Source: an uncultured Chryseobacterium sp. (GTDB lineage: Bacteria > Bacteroidota > Bacteroidia > Flavobacteriales > Weeksellaceae). From it: 64,000 bases of DNA. Within the stretch, counting starts at the first letter, position 1. Each line of letters opens with the position of its first letter. This document shows positions 8,419 through 16,718 of the stretch, piece after piece. The position numbers and the translations under genes are program-made. The notes beneath the pieces were generated by a model, which worked only from the letters and a program-made list of their open reading frames with translations, made no database searches and was not told the origin of the DNA. The DNA lies in contig CAJYLH010000040.1 of assembly GCA_913775525.1 (NCBI GenBank), positions 1 to 64,000 on the forward strand, in the 5' to 3' direction.

Positions 8419-9534
8419 TTATAAAGGAGCGAATTCAAAATTAGGATAGCCGCGCACCCCATTCTGGGTCATGGCATTGAACCGTATTTTGTAGTAAAAC
8501 CCTTCTGCATCTTTCAGGACGAAAAACCGGTCACTGTAGGTCTGAGGGCCATTTGCTCCTGTTGTCGTTCTCCATTTGTCCCCCAGTGCCCTCTGGTCGT
8601 TAAAGATGAATTTGGACTGGCTGACATCATTCAGCTTAAATTCTCCGTAGATCTGATCCAGTGTTTTTCCGGCCGGGACATCTACCTGGTATACGCCTAC
8701 ACCGCTTACGGTATTGGTGATGATAAAGTCTGCATAGAAATAGCTTCCGGCACTTTGCCCGGGCCCCATAAAGACTTCGTTGGTAAAGGTCGTGAATGCC
8801 ATGTCCCAGTTGTGCTTCTGTGGCTGGATCTGGATCTGCTGGCCATTCTGAAGGCTGAAGAAATTAAAGTTATAATCCGGATTCTTGGTAATAATCTGTT
8901 CTTTGTATTGATTATCATTCAGGTCTGCGTACCTCAGCTTATATCCGTTGGCAGATCTCAGGAGCTGGATTTTTTTCCATCCTCTGGAATCTCCGGTCAA
9001 TGAAACGGAACCAGGAGCCACCGTAGCGGTAGAAAGTGCTTTGCCCATGTTCACCAGGTAAACCGCATTATCAGCATCATTGGCTTTTATTTCTGCGATT
9101 CCGGTAGTCTGGGTGAGAAAATTCCCGTTGGGGTTGTCGATATATTGAAGATTACTTGCGGTAAAGGTACCGATCTGTACCACACCCATCAGAGAAGAAA
9201 CATCTGCCGTTTTTACGGTATTGATATTCGTAGCGCCGGGAATTTTAGCCACCGCCATTCCAATGGATCCGTTGATGATCACGCGGAATTCATCACCGTT
9301 ATAAAATCCTAATTCCCAGTCCGTCCTCAGGTTGGTTTTTTGCCTCGGTTCTTTCGTTACCGGATCAATATCACTTAAATCGATCCACACCTGGTTAGGC
9401 TGATTGGCTCCCCCAACCGCAGGCTTGGCCGTGGCTCCCGTCATAGGCGGCACAGCTACAGGATCTTCATCTGCTGAAAGACAGGATTGTGCTGCAATGA
9501 TTAAACCGATAGATAATAATTTTAAATATTTCAT
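8419..9534 (-). CDS. hmuY: HmuY-family haem-binding lipoprotein
   Basis: 371 residues. The signal peptide MKYLKLLSIGLIIAAQSC ends in a lipobox with Cys18. The mature protein shows the HmuY features of Bacteroidota: VWIDLSDIDPV near residue 50, WELGFYNGDEFRVIINGS around 70-90 and a later HNWDMAFTTFTNEVFMGP near 243. In Porphyromonas gingivalis HmuY is a haemophore that delivers haem to the TonB receptor HmuR. This protein is longer than that HmuY (about 216 residues), so the extra regions may add a second lobe. The gene sits 12 bases after hmuR, matching the conserved hmuR-hmuY pairing. Confidence 0.88.
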   Translation of the reverse strand: MKYLKLLSIGLIIAAQSCLSADEDPVAVPPMTGATAKPAVGGANQPNQVWIDLSDIDPVTKEPRQKTNLRTDWELGFYNGDEFRVIINGSIGMAVAKIPGATNINTVKTADVSSLMGVVQIGTFTASNLQYIDNPNGNFLTQTTGIAEIKANDADNAVYLVNMGKALSTATVAPGSVSLTGDSRGWKKIQLLRSANGYKLRYADLNDNQYKEQIITKNPDYNFNFFSLQNGQQIQIQPQKHNWDMAFTTFTNEVFMGPGQSAGSYFYADFIITNTVSGVGVYQVDVPAGKTLDQIYGEFKLNDVSQSKFIFNDQRALGDKWRTTTGANGPQTYSDRFFVLKDAEGFYYKIRFNAMTQNGVRGYPNFEFAPL

Positions 9535-9546
9535 GCTGTAGTTTTA

Positions 9547-11649
9547 TTAGAATTGATACATTAATCTTGCAAAATAGCTCCTTCCGTAATACAGATTAAC
9601 GCGGTCCGTAGCTGCATTATGCCCGGTTGCCGTACTGTTGGTACTGTTGATGGTCGTTACATCGAATATATTTTTGATCCCGACTGAAAGTTCGAGACGG
9701 TCTTTCCAGAACGGCTGACTAACAATAAAGTCCATCATATGGAACCCGTCTGTCTTTGCCAGCCGGAAACTTTCGTTTTCTATCACATACAGCCTTGCCG
9801 GCCCTGTATATTTGTAATACAGGTTGAATGCGGTATTGGAACCGGCTATTTTGTACCCTGCATTAGCTCCCGCCTGGAAATTATACTGGAAGTCTTCCGG
9901 GGTCCTTACATCCATTTCCTGCTTGGAAACTGATATCCCATTCAGTGAGGTACGTACTCCCAGTGAGAACTGGTCTTTGACAATATTCGCATTTGCACCA
10001 AACAGAAGGCTTCTGTACTTATCCAGGTTCATGTATTTGTAGGTGGAGGGACGGACAATCATAACGTTTTCAATCTTGTCATTGAGGTCTACATACAACG
10101 CTTCCAGGTTATAATTGAATTTCCACCCATTTCCCAAGCCGAAGCCCTGGTCCCAGAATAACCCTGCTGAGTAGCCTGTTTCAGGCTTCAGGTCCGGATT
10201 TCCCTGAATATCGTGGTTGACATTAACAAAGTAGGTAAACAGCTCATCGTAAGTCGGATAACGGTTAGCCGTACCAAACACTCCTCTTAAATTGGAGTTT
10301 TCAGATGTCTTATACCTTGCAGAAAGTGAATAGTTGAACTGATTGTTGAACCTGTTGCTCACAGAAAACCTTGTTCCCGGCCTCAGTGAAAATTTATCGG
10401 AGATATTCCATTCTGCGGAAAGGAACGTTCCGTAGGTGAAAATTTTCCTGCTGATGTTGTTCCCGTTAAATTCTCCGGCAATCAGCGCGGCATAGCCGTC
10501 GGTATGGTCAAGTTCATATCCTAATTGAAAATCGAATGTTTTATTATCCAGGAAATTACTGAACATCCCCCTGGAATAGATCACATCCGTTTTATAATAC
10601 GACTGTTCATTATAGTTAGGATCTTTTTTCCTGTTGGGGATATCGTAATTATAGTCGTAGAATTTCCTGTTCTGATTCTGATAGGAAAAATCTCCCATAT
10701 ACCTTATCTGCCCCAGATGGGTCTGGATATTGAACTGATGGATCCAGCGCTCCGTATTGTAATTACGGTCCAGGCTTTTATAGACAACACCTCCGGCACC
10801 GTCATTCAACGGAATCCTGTCTACTTTCGGATTGTAGTAATTGAACGTCTCATTCAGATAAGAGGCTTTATAATACAATGAAGTTTTATTTTTGGAATAC
10901 CGGATCAGTGCGTTCGCTTCGTACTGGTCTTTTGGATTCCAGTCGTACCCCCGCCGGTTGTCCTGCTCAAAATATTTGTATCCTTTTTTCTCTCCTTCGT
11001 AGCCCATAAACTGGTTATGGTTGAAACTGATATTCGTAAACCAGTGGTCATTGAAGTTATATCCGATATTCAGGTTCTGGATGTGTCTGCCCTGGCCTTT
11101 TTTCCTGAGATTGTAGCTGTCACGTACCGTTTCTTCCTGAAGGCCTGCCCGGATGCTCAGCTTTTTGGAGCTGCTTTTCTTAGTGATGATATTGATAACA
11201 CCGGCGAGAGCTCCGTTACCGTATTCTACCCCCATGCTGCCTTTCACGATTTCAATCCGTTCTATATTGGTAAGGCTAAGCTTTGTCAGGTCAATATTGC
11301 TTCCCAGTCCGGTATCACCTACTACGGGAATATTATCGATCAGGATTTTAACATACTGTCCTCCCAGACCTAAAATATTCGCCGTAGAATTTCCTGAATT
11401 GGTGTCCGGCGTAATCTGGATGTTCAGCGACTGGTTCAGGACTTCAGCCACATTGGTAACAGCCATGTTTTTAATCTGCTGTGCATCAATCACCTCAACT
11501 TTATAAATCGATTTGTTGATGGACTGCTGCATGTATTGTCCGGTGATGACCACCTCTTCTATTTTCTTCTGGCCGAGAGAATCTTTTTCCTGTGCATTCA
11601 TCCATAGAACAACGGATACGGATAGAATGGAAAGCACTTTCTTCTTCAT
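9547..11649 (-). CDS. hmuR: TonB-dependent haem receptor, HmuR-like
   Basis: 700 residues with a signal peptide ending at MNAQ. A TonB-box-like IEEVVITGQY lies near residue 32, a plug domain spans about 45-160 (VTNVAEVLNQSLNIQI, GLGGQYVKILIDNIPVVGDTG, IERIEIVKGSMGVEYGNGALAGVINI), and a 22-strand barrel ends in aromatic YFARLMYQF. It is the first gene of the haem operon and would take haem, or haem delivered by HmuY, across the outer membrane. The substrate call rests on operon context (hmuY, hmuTUV, hmuS). The start is preceded by a -7 element and a palindrome shared with the divergent gene. Confidence 0.9.
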   Translation of the reverse strand: MKKKVLSILSVSVVLWMNAQEKDSLGQKKIEEVVITGQYMQQSINKSIYKVEVIDAQQIKNMAVTNVAEVLNQSLNIQITPDTNSGNSTANILGLGGQYVKILIDNIPVVGDTGLGSNIDLTKLSLTNIERIEIVKGSMGVEYGNGALAGVINIITKKSSSKKLSIRAGLQEETVRDSYNLRKKGQGRHIQNLNIGYNFNDHWFTNISFNHNQFMGYEGEKKGYKYFEQDNRRGYDWNPKDQYEANALIRYSKNKTSLYYKASYLNETFNYYNPKVDRIPLNDGAGGVVYKSLDRNYNTERWIHQFNIQTHLGQIRYMGDFSYQNQNRKFYDYNYDIPNRKKDPNYNEQSYYKTDVIYSRGMFSNFLDNKTFDFQLGYELDHTDGYAALIAGEFNGNNISRKIFTYGTFLSAEWNISDKFSLRPGTRFSVSNRFNNQFNYSLSARYKTSENSNLRGVFGTANRYPTYDELFTYFVNVNHDIQGNPDLKPETGYSAGLFWDQGFGLGNGWKFNYNLEALYVDLNDKIENVMIVRPSTYKYMNLDKYRSLLFGANANIVKDQFSLGVRTSLNGISVSKQEMDVRTPEDFQYNFQAGANAGYKIAGSNTAFNLYYKYTGPARLYVIENESFRLAKTDGFHMMDFIVSQPFWKDRLELSVGIKNIFDVTTINSTNSTATGHNAATDRVNLYYGRSYFARLMYQF

Positions 11650-11668
11650 AGATTCAAAAAATTTCCGA

Positions 11669-11676
11669 CAAATATA
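11669..11676 (-). promoter_or_regulatory. Promoter -7 element of the haem operon
   Basis: The minus strand reads TATATTTG, an exact TAnnTTTG match, ending 19 bases before the hmuR start codon. No good -33 TTTG is seen at the usual spacing; the palindrome occupies that place, which suits a promoter that depends on removal of a repressor or on an activator. Confidence 0.7.
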
Positions 11677-11680
11677 ATGC

Positions 11681-11705
11681 TTTATTTAGAACAGTTAAAA
11701 ATAAA
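11681..11705. promoter_or_regulatory. Imperfect 25-bp palindrome between divergent haem promoters (putative iron-regulator operator)
   Basis: The arms TTTATTTAGAAC and GTTAAAAATAAA flank a single A; 10 of 12 arm positions pair. It lies directly upstream of both the hmuR -7 element and the -7 element of the divergent T9SS cargo gene, overlapping the -33 position of each, so one bound protein could control both directions. A Fur- or DtxR-type iron regulator is the natural candidate, by inference from gene content. Confidence 0.65.
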
Positions 11706-11709
11706 TATG

Positions 11710-11717
11710 TAATTTTG
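11710..11717 (+). promoter_or_regulatory. Promoter -7 element of the first T9SS cargo gene
   Basis: TAATTTTG matches TAnnTTTG exactly and ends 28 bases before the ATG. It is part of a 51-bp module (11681-11731) that is repeated at 12713-12763. Confidence 0.65.
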
Positions 11718-11745
11718 TGTAATAATTCTAATTAAAAATAATATT

Positions 11746-12552
11746 ATGAAACTAAGACTACTTATTGGAACTATGATGTTTACGGCTTTTACAGCGCATG
11801 CACAGGTAGCTTCTATCAACGAGAATTTCAATAACTTCACTTTAGGCCAGGGCCAGGGAGTTTTTCCACAAAATCAATGGACAACTATTTTTCCAGCCGC
11901 AGCCGGAAATCCCGCTCCAATGATGAATGTGGTTGCCAATGGTACTACAGATCGTTTCATACAATCCTACTCAGGTGCGAATCAGAATACCCCGCAATAC
12001 TTGATTTCGCCAATGATCGTTGCACCGACAGGTGATAAGACTATCACATTCAAAGCCAGAAGAAATACAGGATCTGCACCCGGATCCGTTCAGGTTGGTC
12101 TTGCCTCTAGTCCTACTGATATGAGTACATTTGTTGCACTTGGCAATGCCGCTTTTCTTTCAAGTGATGTTTTTCAGACCCTATCAGTTCCTGTAACGGC
12201 ATCCTCATCCCAGTATATAGTTTTTAAATTTGTTGGCCCATTGGCTCCTCATACTGTTTTGGAAATTGATGATGTGGTATACACTACAGCAGCAAACCTT
12301 TCCGTTGCGGATGAAAACAAGGCTTATAATGATGTTAAGTTTGCCGTTAATGCAGACCACACAGCATTACATTTTGTAAGCAGCAAAGATCCGAGGAATA
12401 TTAAGGTGTATTCAGCGTCAGGTCAGAAAGTGAGTGAAGGAAAGCTTTCCAATAAAAATTATGATATCAGCGCACTCCAGACTGGAATGTACTATATCCT
12501 TATTGAAACGGCAGAAGGCCAGGCGGTACCATCGAAGTTTATCAAGAAATAA
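11746..12552 (+). CDS. T9SS-secreted choice-of-anchor J (cleaved-adhesin-like) protein
   Basis: 268 residues. A signal peptide ends at AHA-Q (residue 20). Residues about 25-185 form a beta-sandwich of the choice-of-anchor J/cleaved-adhesin type: FNNFTLGQGQG, NQWTTIF, QYLISPMIVAPTGDKTITFKARR and VLEIDDVVYTTA. The final ~80 residues (KVYSASGQKVSEGKLS, YDISALQTGMYYILIET, ending KFIKK) are a T9SS type A sorting domain, so the protein should be exported to the surface or medium. Related adhesin domains in P. gingivalis HagA and gingipains bind haemoglobin and haem. The divergent haem operon and shared operator suggest a similar scavenging role here; that is inference. Confidence 0.8.
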   Translation: MKLRLLIGTMMFTAFTAHAQVASINENFNNFTLGQGQGVFPQNQWTTIFPAAAGNPAPMMNVVANGTTDRFIQSYSGANQNTPQYLISPMIVAPTGDKTITFKARRNTGSAPGSVQVGLASSPTDMSTFVALGNAAFLSSDVFQTLSVPVTASSSQYIVFKFVGPLAPHTVLEIDDVVYTTAANLSVADENKAYNDVKFAVNADHTALHFVSSKDPRNIKVYSASGQKVSEGKLSNKNYDISALQTGMYYILIETAEGQAVPSKFIKK

Positions 12553-12574
12553 TTGATCAGATCACCTACGTGAG

Positions 12575-12598
12575 ACGGCCGTGATTTTCGCGGGCTGT
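12575..12598 (+). terminator. Terminator after the first T9SS cargo gene
   Basis: A short stem ACGGCC/GGCTGT (one G-U pair) with a 12-base loop, followed by TTTTTCTTTAC. It separates the two cargo genes, consistent with each having its own promoter. Confidence 0.55.
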
Positions 12599-12712
12599 TT
12601 TTCTTTACATGAATCGAATACTTAATTCCGGACCTTTGTCCCTGATTCAAAGTGAAGAATTTTGAACATCACTACCAGGTATAAAATTTAAAAACACGAC
12701 AAAAATCATATT

Positions 12713-12763
12713 TTTATTTAGAACTATTAAAAATAATTATTTAGTTTTGTAGAATAATTCTAA
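12713..12763 (+). promoter_or_regulatory. Repeated promoter-operator module of the HmuY-like T9SS gene
   Basis: This 51-bp stretch aligns without gaps to 11681-11731, with 44 identical positions by my count. It starts TTTATTTAGAAC, contains the -7 element TAGTTTTG (12742-12749) and ends with the perfect odd palindrome TAGAATAATTCTA (12750-12762). The ATG lies 22 bases further on. Its similarity to the haem-operon intergenic region implies common control of both cargo genes. Confidence 0.7.
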
Positions 12764-12785
12764 ATAGTAAATTAACAAACAGATT

Positions 12786-14060
12786 ATGAAAACAAAATTA
12801 CTTCTGACCGCCATGCTGGCTCTGGGCATACAGCAGACCACAATGGCTCAGGCAGATGCCAACGGTTACACAACTGTAAATATGACCATGGGACCAAGTT
12901 ATCAGAACCGTGTATTCTTTGACCTGAGTGCCAATGCTACCGTTTCTCAACCTGCCAACACGTGGGATATTGCTTTTTACAGAAATTCCAACATGAGCTT
13001 TGGAACGAGGATCAATGATGCCCAAAATATTGAAGTGTATCAGGCGTCCACTAATCCGGCCGACTGGAATTCCATTACCTCAAACTCCGTAGCTACTTAC
13101 GGTTCACCACTCTATAATCCGGATAACAGTACTGCCCTTCAGAAAGGGGCTTTTGAACAGGGAACAGCAACCTACGGGTGGGGAGAATACAATTCAATGA
13201 ACCACCACATAGAAGGAAAAGTGATCTTTATCCTGAAATATGCTACCGGGGATTATTATAAATTCATGATTGATGATTATTTCGGAGGCTATACCTTTAA
13301 ATATGCCAAATGGAACACGGCTACTTCTGCCTGGGATACTACACAGACCAAGACCATTGCGAACGGTACCGATGATGCGTATTTCAACTACTTCTCATTT
13401 GCCACCAATGATAAGGTAAGCAATATGGAACCGCCGAAAGCCAATTGGGATCTGATGTTTACCCGTTACTGGACGTTCTACGCCAACACCATGATGTACA
13501 GGATGGCAGGCGTTATTCAGGGACCTAATGTTTCCGTAGCCAGAGTACAGCCGGAAACCCAGGAAACAGCGGCTTCTACCCTTCCTGCATCAACAGCATT
13601 TTCCTCTGTTATTACAACCATTGGACACTCCTGGAAACCGACCAGCGGGGTATATTCGGATGTGGTGTATTATGTAAAGCAGGGATCGGATTACTACAGG
13701 ATGTATTTTATTTCCAACGGAGGAACAAGTACAGGGAATATGTATTTCAAATATAAAAATATTACTTCCACATTAGGCATTACGGAAATAGGTAAGAAAG
13801 CATCTTTCGGTGTGTATCCTAATCCTGTAACAGCCGATAGGAAAGTAACCGTCCTGTTTGATATCAAGGAAAAAACCGGGAATAAAGGAAGCGTTGAAGT
13901 GTATGACCTGACCGGGAAAAAAGTGTATGCTTCGGAACTGACCAATCAATCCGGCTTCTATAAGCAGGACCTGAATTTATCCCATCTTCCTTCCGGAAAT
14001 TACCTCCTCAAAATATCTTACGGAGGACAAACAGAAACCAAAAAGCTGATTGTAAAATAA
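12786..14060 (+). CDS. T9SS-secreted HmuY-like haem-binding protein
   Basis: 424 residues. A signal peptide ends near TTMAQ (residue 21). The main part resembles the HmuY family: RVFFDLSANATVSQPANTWDIAFYRN (about 42-67) parallels VWIDLSDIDPV and WELGFYNGDEF in the neighbouring hmuY lipoprotein, and PPKANWDLMFTRYWTFY (about 217-233) parallels HNWDMAFTTFTNE. Residues from about 338 (FGVYPNPVTADRK, VYDLTGKKVYASE, LPSGNYLLKI, ending KKLIVK) form a T9SS type A sorting domain. The likely outcome is a HmuY-type haemophore that is secreted by T9SS rather than lipid-anchored. Family membership is inferred from short conserved segments; a search would settle it. Confidence 0.8.
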   Translation: MKTKLLLTAMLALGIQQTTMAQADANGYTTVNMTMGPSYQNRVFFDLSANATVSQPANTWDIAFYRNSNMSFGTRINDAQNIEVYQASTNPADWNSITSNSVATYGSPLYNPDNSTALQKGAFEQGTATYGWGEYNSMNHHIEGKVIFILKYATGDYYKFMIDDYFGGYTFKYAKWNTATSAWDTTQTKTIANGTDDAYFNYFSFATNDKVSNMEPPKANWDLMFTRYWTFYANTMMYRMAGVIQGPNVSVARVQPETQETAASTLPASTAFSSVITTIGHSWKPTSGVYSDVVYYVKQGSDYYRMYFISNGGTSTGNMYFKYKNITSTLGITEIGKKASFGVYPNPVTADRKVTVLFDIKEKTGNKGSVEVYDLTGKKVYASELTNQSGFYKQDLNLSHLPSGNYLLKISYGGQTETKKLIVK

Positions 14061-14107
14061 GCCACATCCGCAGTTCATTTAAATTATAATACTTTCTATT
14101 TTTCTAT

Positions 14108-14139
14108 AAAGGCTGTTTATCGTAGGATAGGCAGCCTTT
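14108..14139 (+). terminator. Terminator after the HmuY-like T9SS gene
   Basis: Perfect 8-bp stem AAAGGCTG/CAGCCTTT with a 16-base loop, running into TTTTTAAG. Confidence 0.8.
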
Positions 14140-14211
14140 TTAAGATGGTAGATATCAGATGCTAGATTTCAGATTTCAGACTTCAGATTTCAGACACAAA
14201 ATATCTGTGGA

Positions 14212-14502
14212 TTAATAGATTCTGAAACCTTTGTAGACCTGTATGGAGCTTTCCAGGATTCTTGAGGCATCGCGTCTGAAATTCAGCAGGTGATCCTGAC
14301 CGTTATGCCGGTTATGGTGCTCTACGGTTTCCCAAAGTTCGATCAGGAAAAAAGTCCCTTTATTATCCTTATCCTCGATAAGGTCGTACTGGAGGCAGCC
14401 TTCTTCTTTTCTCGTTTCTTTTACCAGGTTCTGGAACAGTTCCACCGCTTCCATAAGATCACTTTCATTAAATTTAAAAAGCGCCACGATATGTAAATTC
14501 AT
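14212..14502 (-). CDS. ABM-domain quinol monooxygenase-like protein
   Basis: 96 residues, the typical size of single-domain antibiotic biosynthesis monooxygenase (ABM/YgiN-like) proteins, which form dimeric ferredoxin-like barrels. Recognisable segments are NLHIVALFKFNESD at the start, ETRKEEGCLQYDLIED in the middle and FFLIELWETVEHHNRH, with paired His residues. Some relatives oxidise quinols and others (IsdG/HmoB) degrade haem. The haem-degrading branch needs a specific His/Trp/Asn set that I cannot confirm here, so quinol monooxygenase-like is the safer name. It stands alone between the cargo genes and the sulfur block. Confidence 0.8.
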   Translation of the reverse strand: MNLHIVALFKFNESDLMEAVELFQNLVKETRKEEGCLQYDLIEDKDNKGTFFLIELWETVEHHNRHNGQDHLLNFRRDASRILESSIQVYKGFRIY

Positions 14503-14587
14503 TGTTAAATTTTTGTGCTGTAAAAGTAGAATATTTTCAGGCAGAAAATGATCTTAACCCGGTATTTTTATGCAATCAAAATAGTAC

Positions 14588-15484
14588 TTAACTGAAGACT
14601 GATTTATAGATGGTTATTGAACTCATGACAATAACCAGAGTCCCGATAATGATAAACATTTTCTTCACCGGCAATTTAGCTGTCAGCATCGCAGAAAACG
14701 GTGCGGTAATAATTCCGCCGATCAGCAGACCGAGGATGATGTTCCAGTGCTGGACACCCAACGTAATGAAAAAGGTTATGGCAGCCGTAAGGGTAAGAAT
14801 GAATTTGGCCACTGTAGAACTTCCTACGGCGAACCTTGGGGTAAAAGCATTCTTAATCAGGGTTCCGGTAACCAGAGGTCCCCATCCGCCACCGGCAAAA
14901 GAGTCGATAAAACCTCCGATCACGCCCAGCCGGGTAAGGTTGGTTTTCCGTTTCAGTTTTTTGCTCTGCTTTTCTTTGAAAGCATTGGAAAGGATCTGAA
15001 AGCCAAGGTAGAGTGTGTAAAAGGCAATGATCGTTTTAGTAAGCCTGGCATAATACTCACCCAGATAAGTGAGGCACACCGCACCGATAACAGCACCGAT
15101 CACCGCAGGGATCGCCAGTTTTTTCACCAGACTTTTGCTGACGTTTTTAAGCCTGACATGACTGATGCTTCCTGCCGCCGTTGTAAAACTCTCCGCAGAG
15201 TGGATGCTTGCACTCACAACATGCGGCGGGATATTAAGGAACAGCAACGTTGTAGTACAGATGACCCCATACCCCATTCCCATAGATCCTGCGACAATCT
15301 CAGCGAGGAAACCTACCAGCATCATCCAATAGAAAATATAGTGGTCCTTAGCGAGCAGAGTACCCAGCTGATCCAGATATCCTGTTTCATACAGGATAAA
15401 AACCGTGAGGGATAAAATGGCGAGGGTAACAAAAAGTATGTTCAGCCTGATCTGTATTTTTCTTGAGACCACCATCTTATACAA
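14588..15484 (-). CDS. TauE/SafE-family sulfite/sulfur-anion permease
   Basis: 298 residues with about eight hydrophobic helices and the TauE/SafE pattern: LAEIVAGSMGMGYGVICTTTLL (about 54-75) and GVIGGFIDSFAGGGWGPLVTGTLI (about 186-209), the two inverted half-repeats. The family exports sulfite or sulfoacetate, or imports sulfur anions. It is the last gene of the cys operon, its start overlapping the cysN stop by eight bases. Sulfate uptake or sulfite export are both reasonable; the window has no other sulfate transporter. Confidence 0.88.
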   Translation of the reverse strand: MYKMVVSRKIQIRLNILFVTLAILSLTVFILYETGYLDQLGTLLAKDHYIFYWMMLVGFLAEIVAGSMGMGYGVICTTTLLFLNIPPHVVSASIHSAESFTTAAGSISHVRLKNVSKSLVKKLAIPAVIGAVIGAVCLTYLGEYYARLTKTIIAFYTLYLGFQILSNAFKEKQSKKLKRKTNLTRLGVIGGFIDSFAGGGWGPLVTGTLIKNAFTPRFAVGSSTVAKFILTLTAAITFFITLGVQHWNIILGLLIGGIITAPFSAMLTAKLPVKKMFIIIGTLVIVMSSITIYKSVFS

Positions 15485-16718
15485 TCATTACGGCACCCAC
15501 AGTAGCATGGCTGGTTTCATCAATAAGAATGGCGTTTCCCGTAGCTTTACTATCCCCGAAACGGTCAAAAACCAACGGAGAAGCAGTTTTCAGGCGCAGC
15601 TTTACCACTTCGTTCAGGCGGATACCCGCTTCTGCCGGAGTCTGTTCCAGGGTATTGACATCAATCTGATAGTCAATTTCCTTAACTACAGCTTTTATCA
15701 CTTTGCTTTTATGCTGGAGGTAATATTTGTTACCTTCCGTCAGTTCCTTTTTATCCAGCCAGCACACGATGGCTTCCACCTCCTGGCTGACTTCCGGCAG
15801 GTCATCTGAATGCACAAGGAAATCCCCGCGGCTGATATCAATATCATCCTCAACATGAATGACAGCCGGCTGGTTGGCCAATACTGAATCCGTTTCTTTT
15901 CCGCCGGTCTCGATTTTTGAAATCCGGGTTGTTATATTCTGTGGAAGCACGGTAATCGGGTCTCCTTTACGATAAACCCCTGAAATGACCTGTCCGGCAT
16001 ATCCCCTGTAATCATGCAGTTCCTCCGTCTGAGGACGGATGACATACTGTACCTGGAATCTGGCTTTTCCGGAATCTGCCTGCTGATGGATAGGGACATG
16101 TTCAAGATAACCCAGGAGCGTTGTTCCTTTATACCAGTTCATATTTTCGGAATGTTCAACAATATTGTCCCCCTCAAATGCCGAGATGGGGAAATACACC
16201 ACTTCAGGCAATCCGAGCTTCTCCGCAACCAGTTCATACTGGGCTTTAATATCATTGAACACTTCTTCAGAATAGCTGACGAGATCCATTTTATTCACTG
16301 CTACCACCACATGCTGCATTTTCAGCAACGATGCAATAATCGAATGCCTCCTGGTCTGCTCGATGACTCCCTGTCTTGCATCAATCAGGATGACGATCAG
16401 CTGGGAGTTGGATGCTCCGGTAATCATATTTCTCGTGTACTGAATATGCCCGGGAGCATCGGCAATGATAAATTTCCTTTTCGGGGTTGAAAAGTAGCGG
16501 TAGGCGACATCAATGGTAATTCCCTGTTCCCTTTCTGCCCGTAATCCGTCGGTTAAAATGGCCAGGTCTATCCCGTTCGCATTTTTGTTTTTCGATTGCT
16601 TTTCCAGCGCTTCAAGCTGATCAATCAGTATATTTTTGGTGTCATACAGGAGCCTTCCGATCAGGGTACTCTTCCCGTCGTCTACGCTTCCCGCAGTAAT
16701 AAATCGTAGTATATCCAT
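15477..16718 (-). CDS. cysN: Sulfate adenylyltransferase subunit 1 (GTPase)
   Basis: 413 residues, matching CysN without a fused APS kinase. GTPase motifs are visible: G1 GSVDDGKST (10-18), G3 DAPGHIQYTRNM (about 91-102) and G4 NKMDL (about 147-151). C-terminal EF-Tu-like beta-barrel domains follow. With CysD it forms ATP sulfurylase, making adenosine 5'-phosphosulfate (APS) from sulfate and ATP, coupled to GTP hydrolysis. It is separated from cysD by a 344-bp repeat-filled gap, unusual within an operon. Confidence 0.93.
   Translation of the reverse strand: MDILRFITAGSVDDGKSTLIGRLLYDTKNILIDQLEALEKQSKNKNANGIDLAILTDGLRAEREQGITIDVAYRYFSTPKRKFIIADAPGHIQYTRNMITGASNSQLIVILIDARQGVIEQTRRHSIIASLLKMQHVVVAVNKMDLVSYSEEVFNDIKAQYELVAEKLGLPEVVYFPISAFEGDNIVEHSENMNWYKGTTLLGYLEHVPIHQQADSGKARFQVQYVIRPQTEELHDYRGYAGQVISGVYRKGDPITVLPQNITTRISKIETGGKETDSVLANQPAVIHVEDDIDISRGDFLVHSDDLPEVSQEVEAIVCWLDKKELTEGNKYYLQHKSKVIKAVVKEIDYQIDVNTLEQTPAEAGIRLNEVVKLRLKTASPLVFDRFGDSKATGNAILIDETSHATVGAVMIV

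Noticed and set aside
14150-14205. TTTCAGA-rich stretch after the T9SS gene as an attachment site
   Set aside because: Short imperfect direct repeats only; no integrase or second site in the window.
14212-14502. Haem-degrading monooxygenase (IsdG-like) tied to the haem system
   Set aside because: The ABM fold is shared, but the IsdG catalytic set could not be confirmed and the gene is separated from the haem operon; kept as quinol monooxygenase-like.
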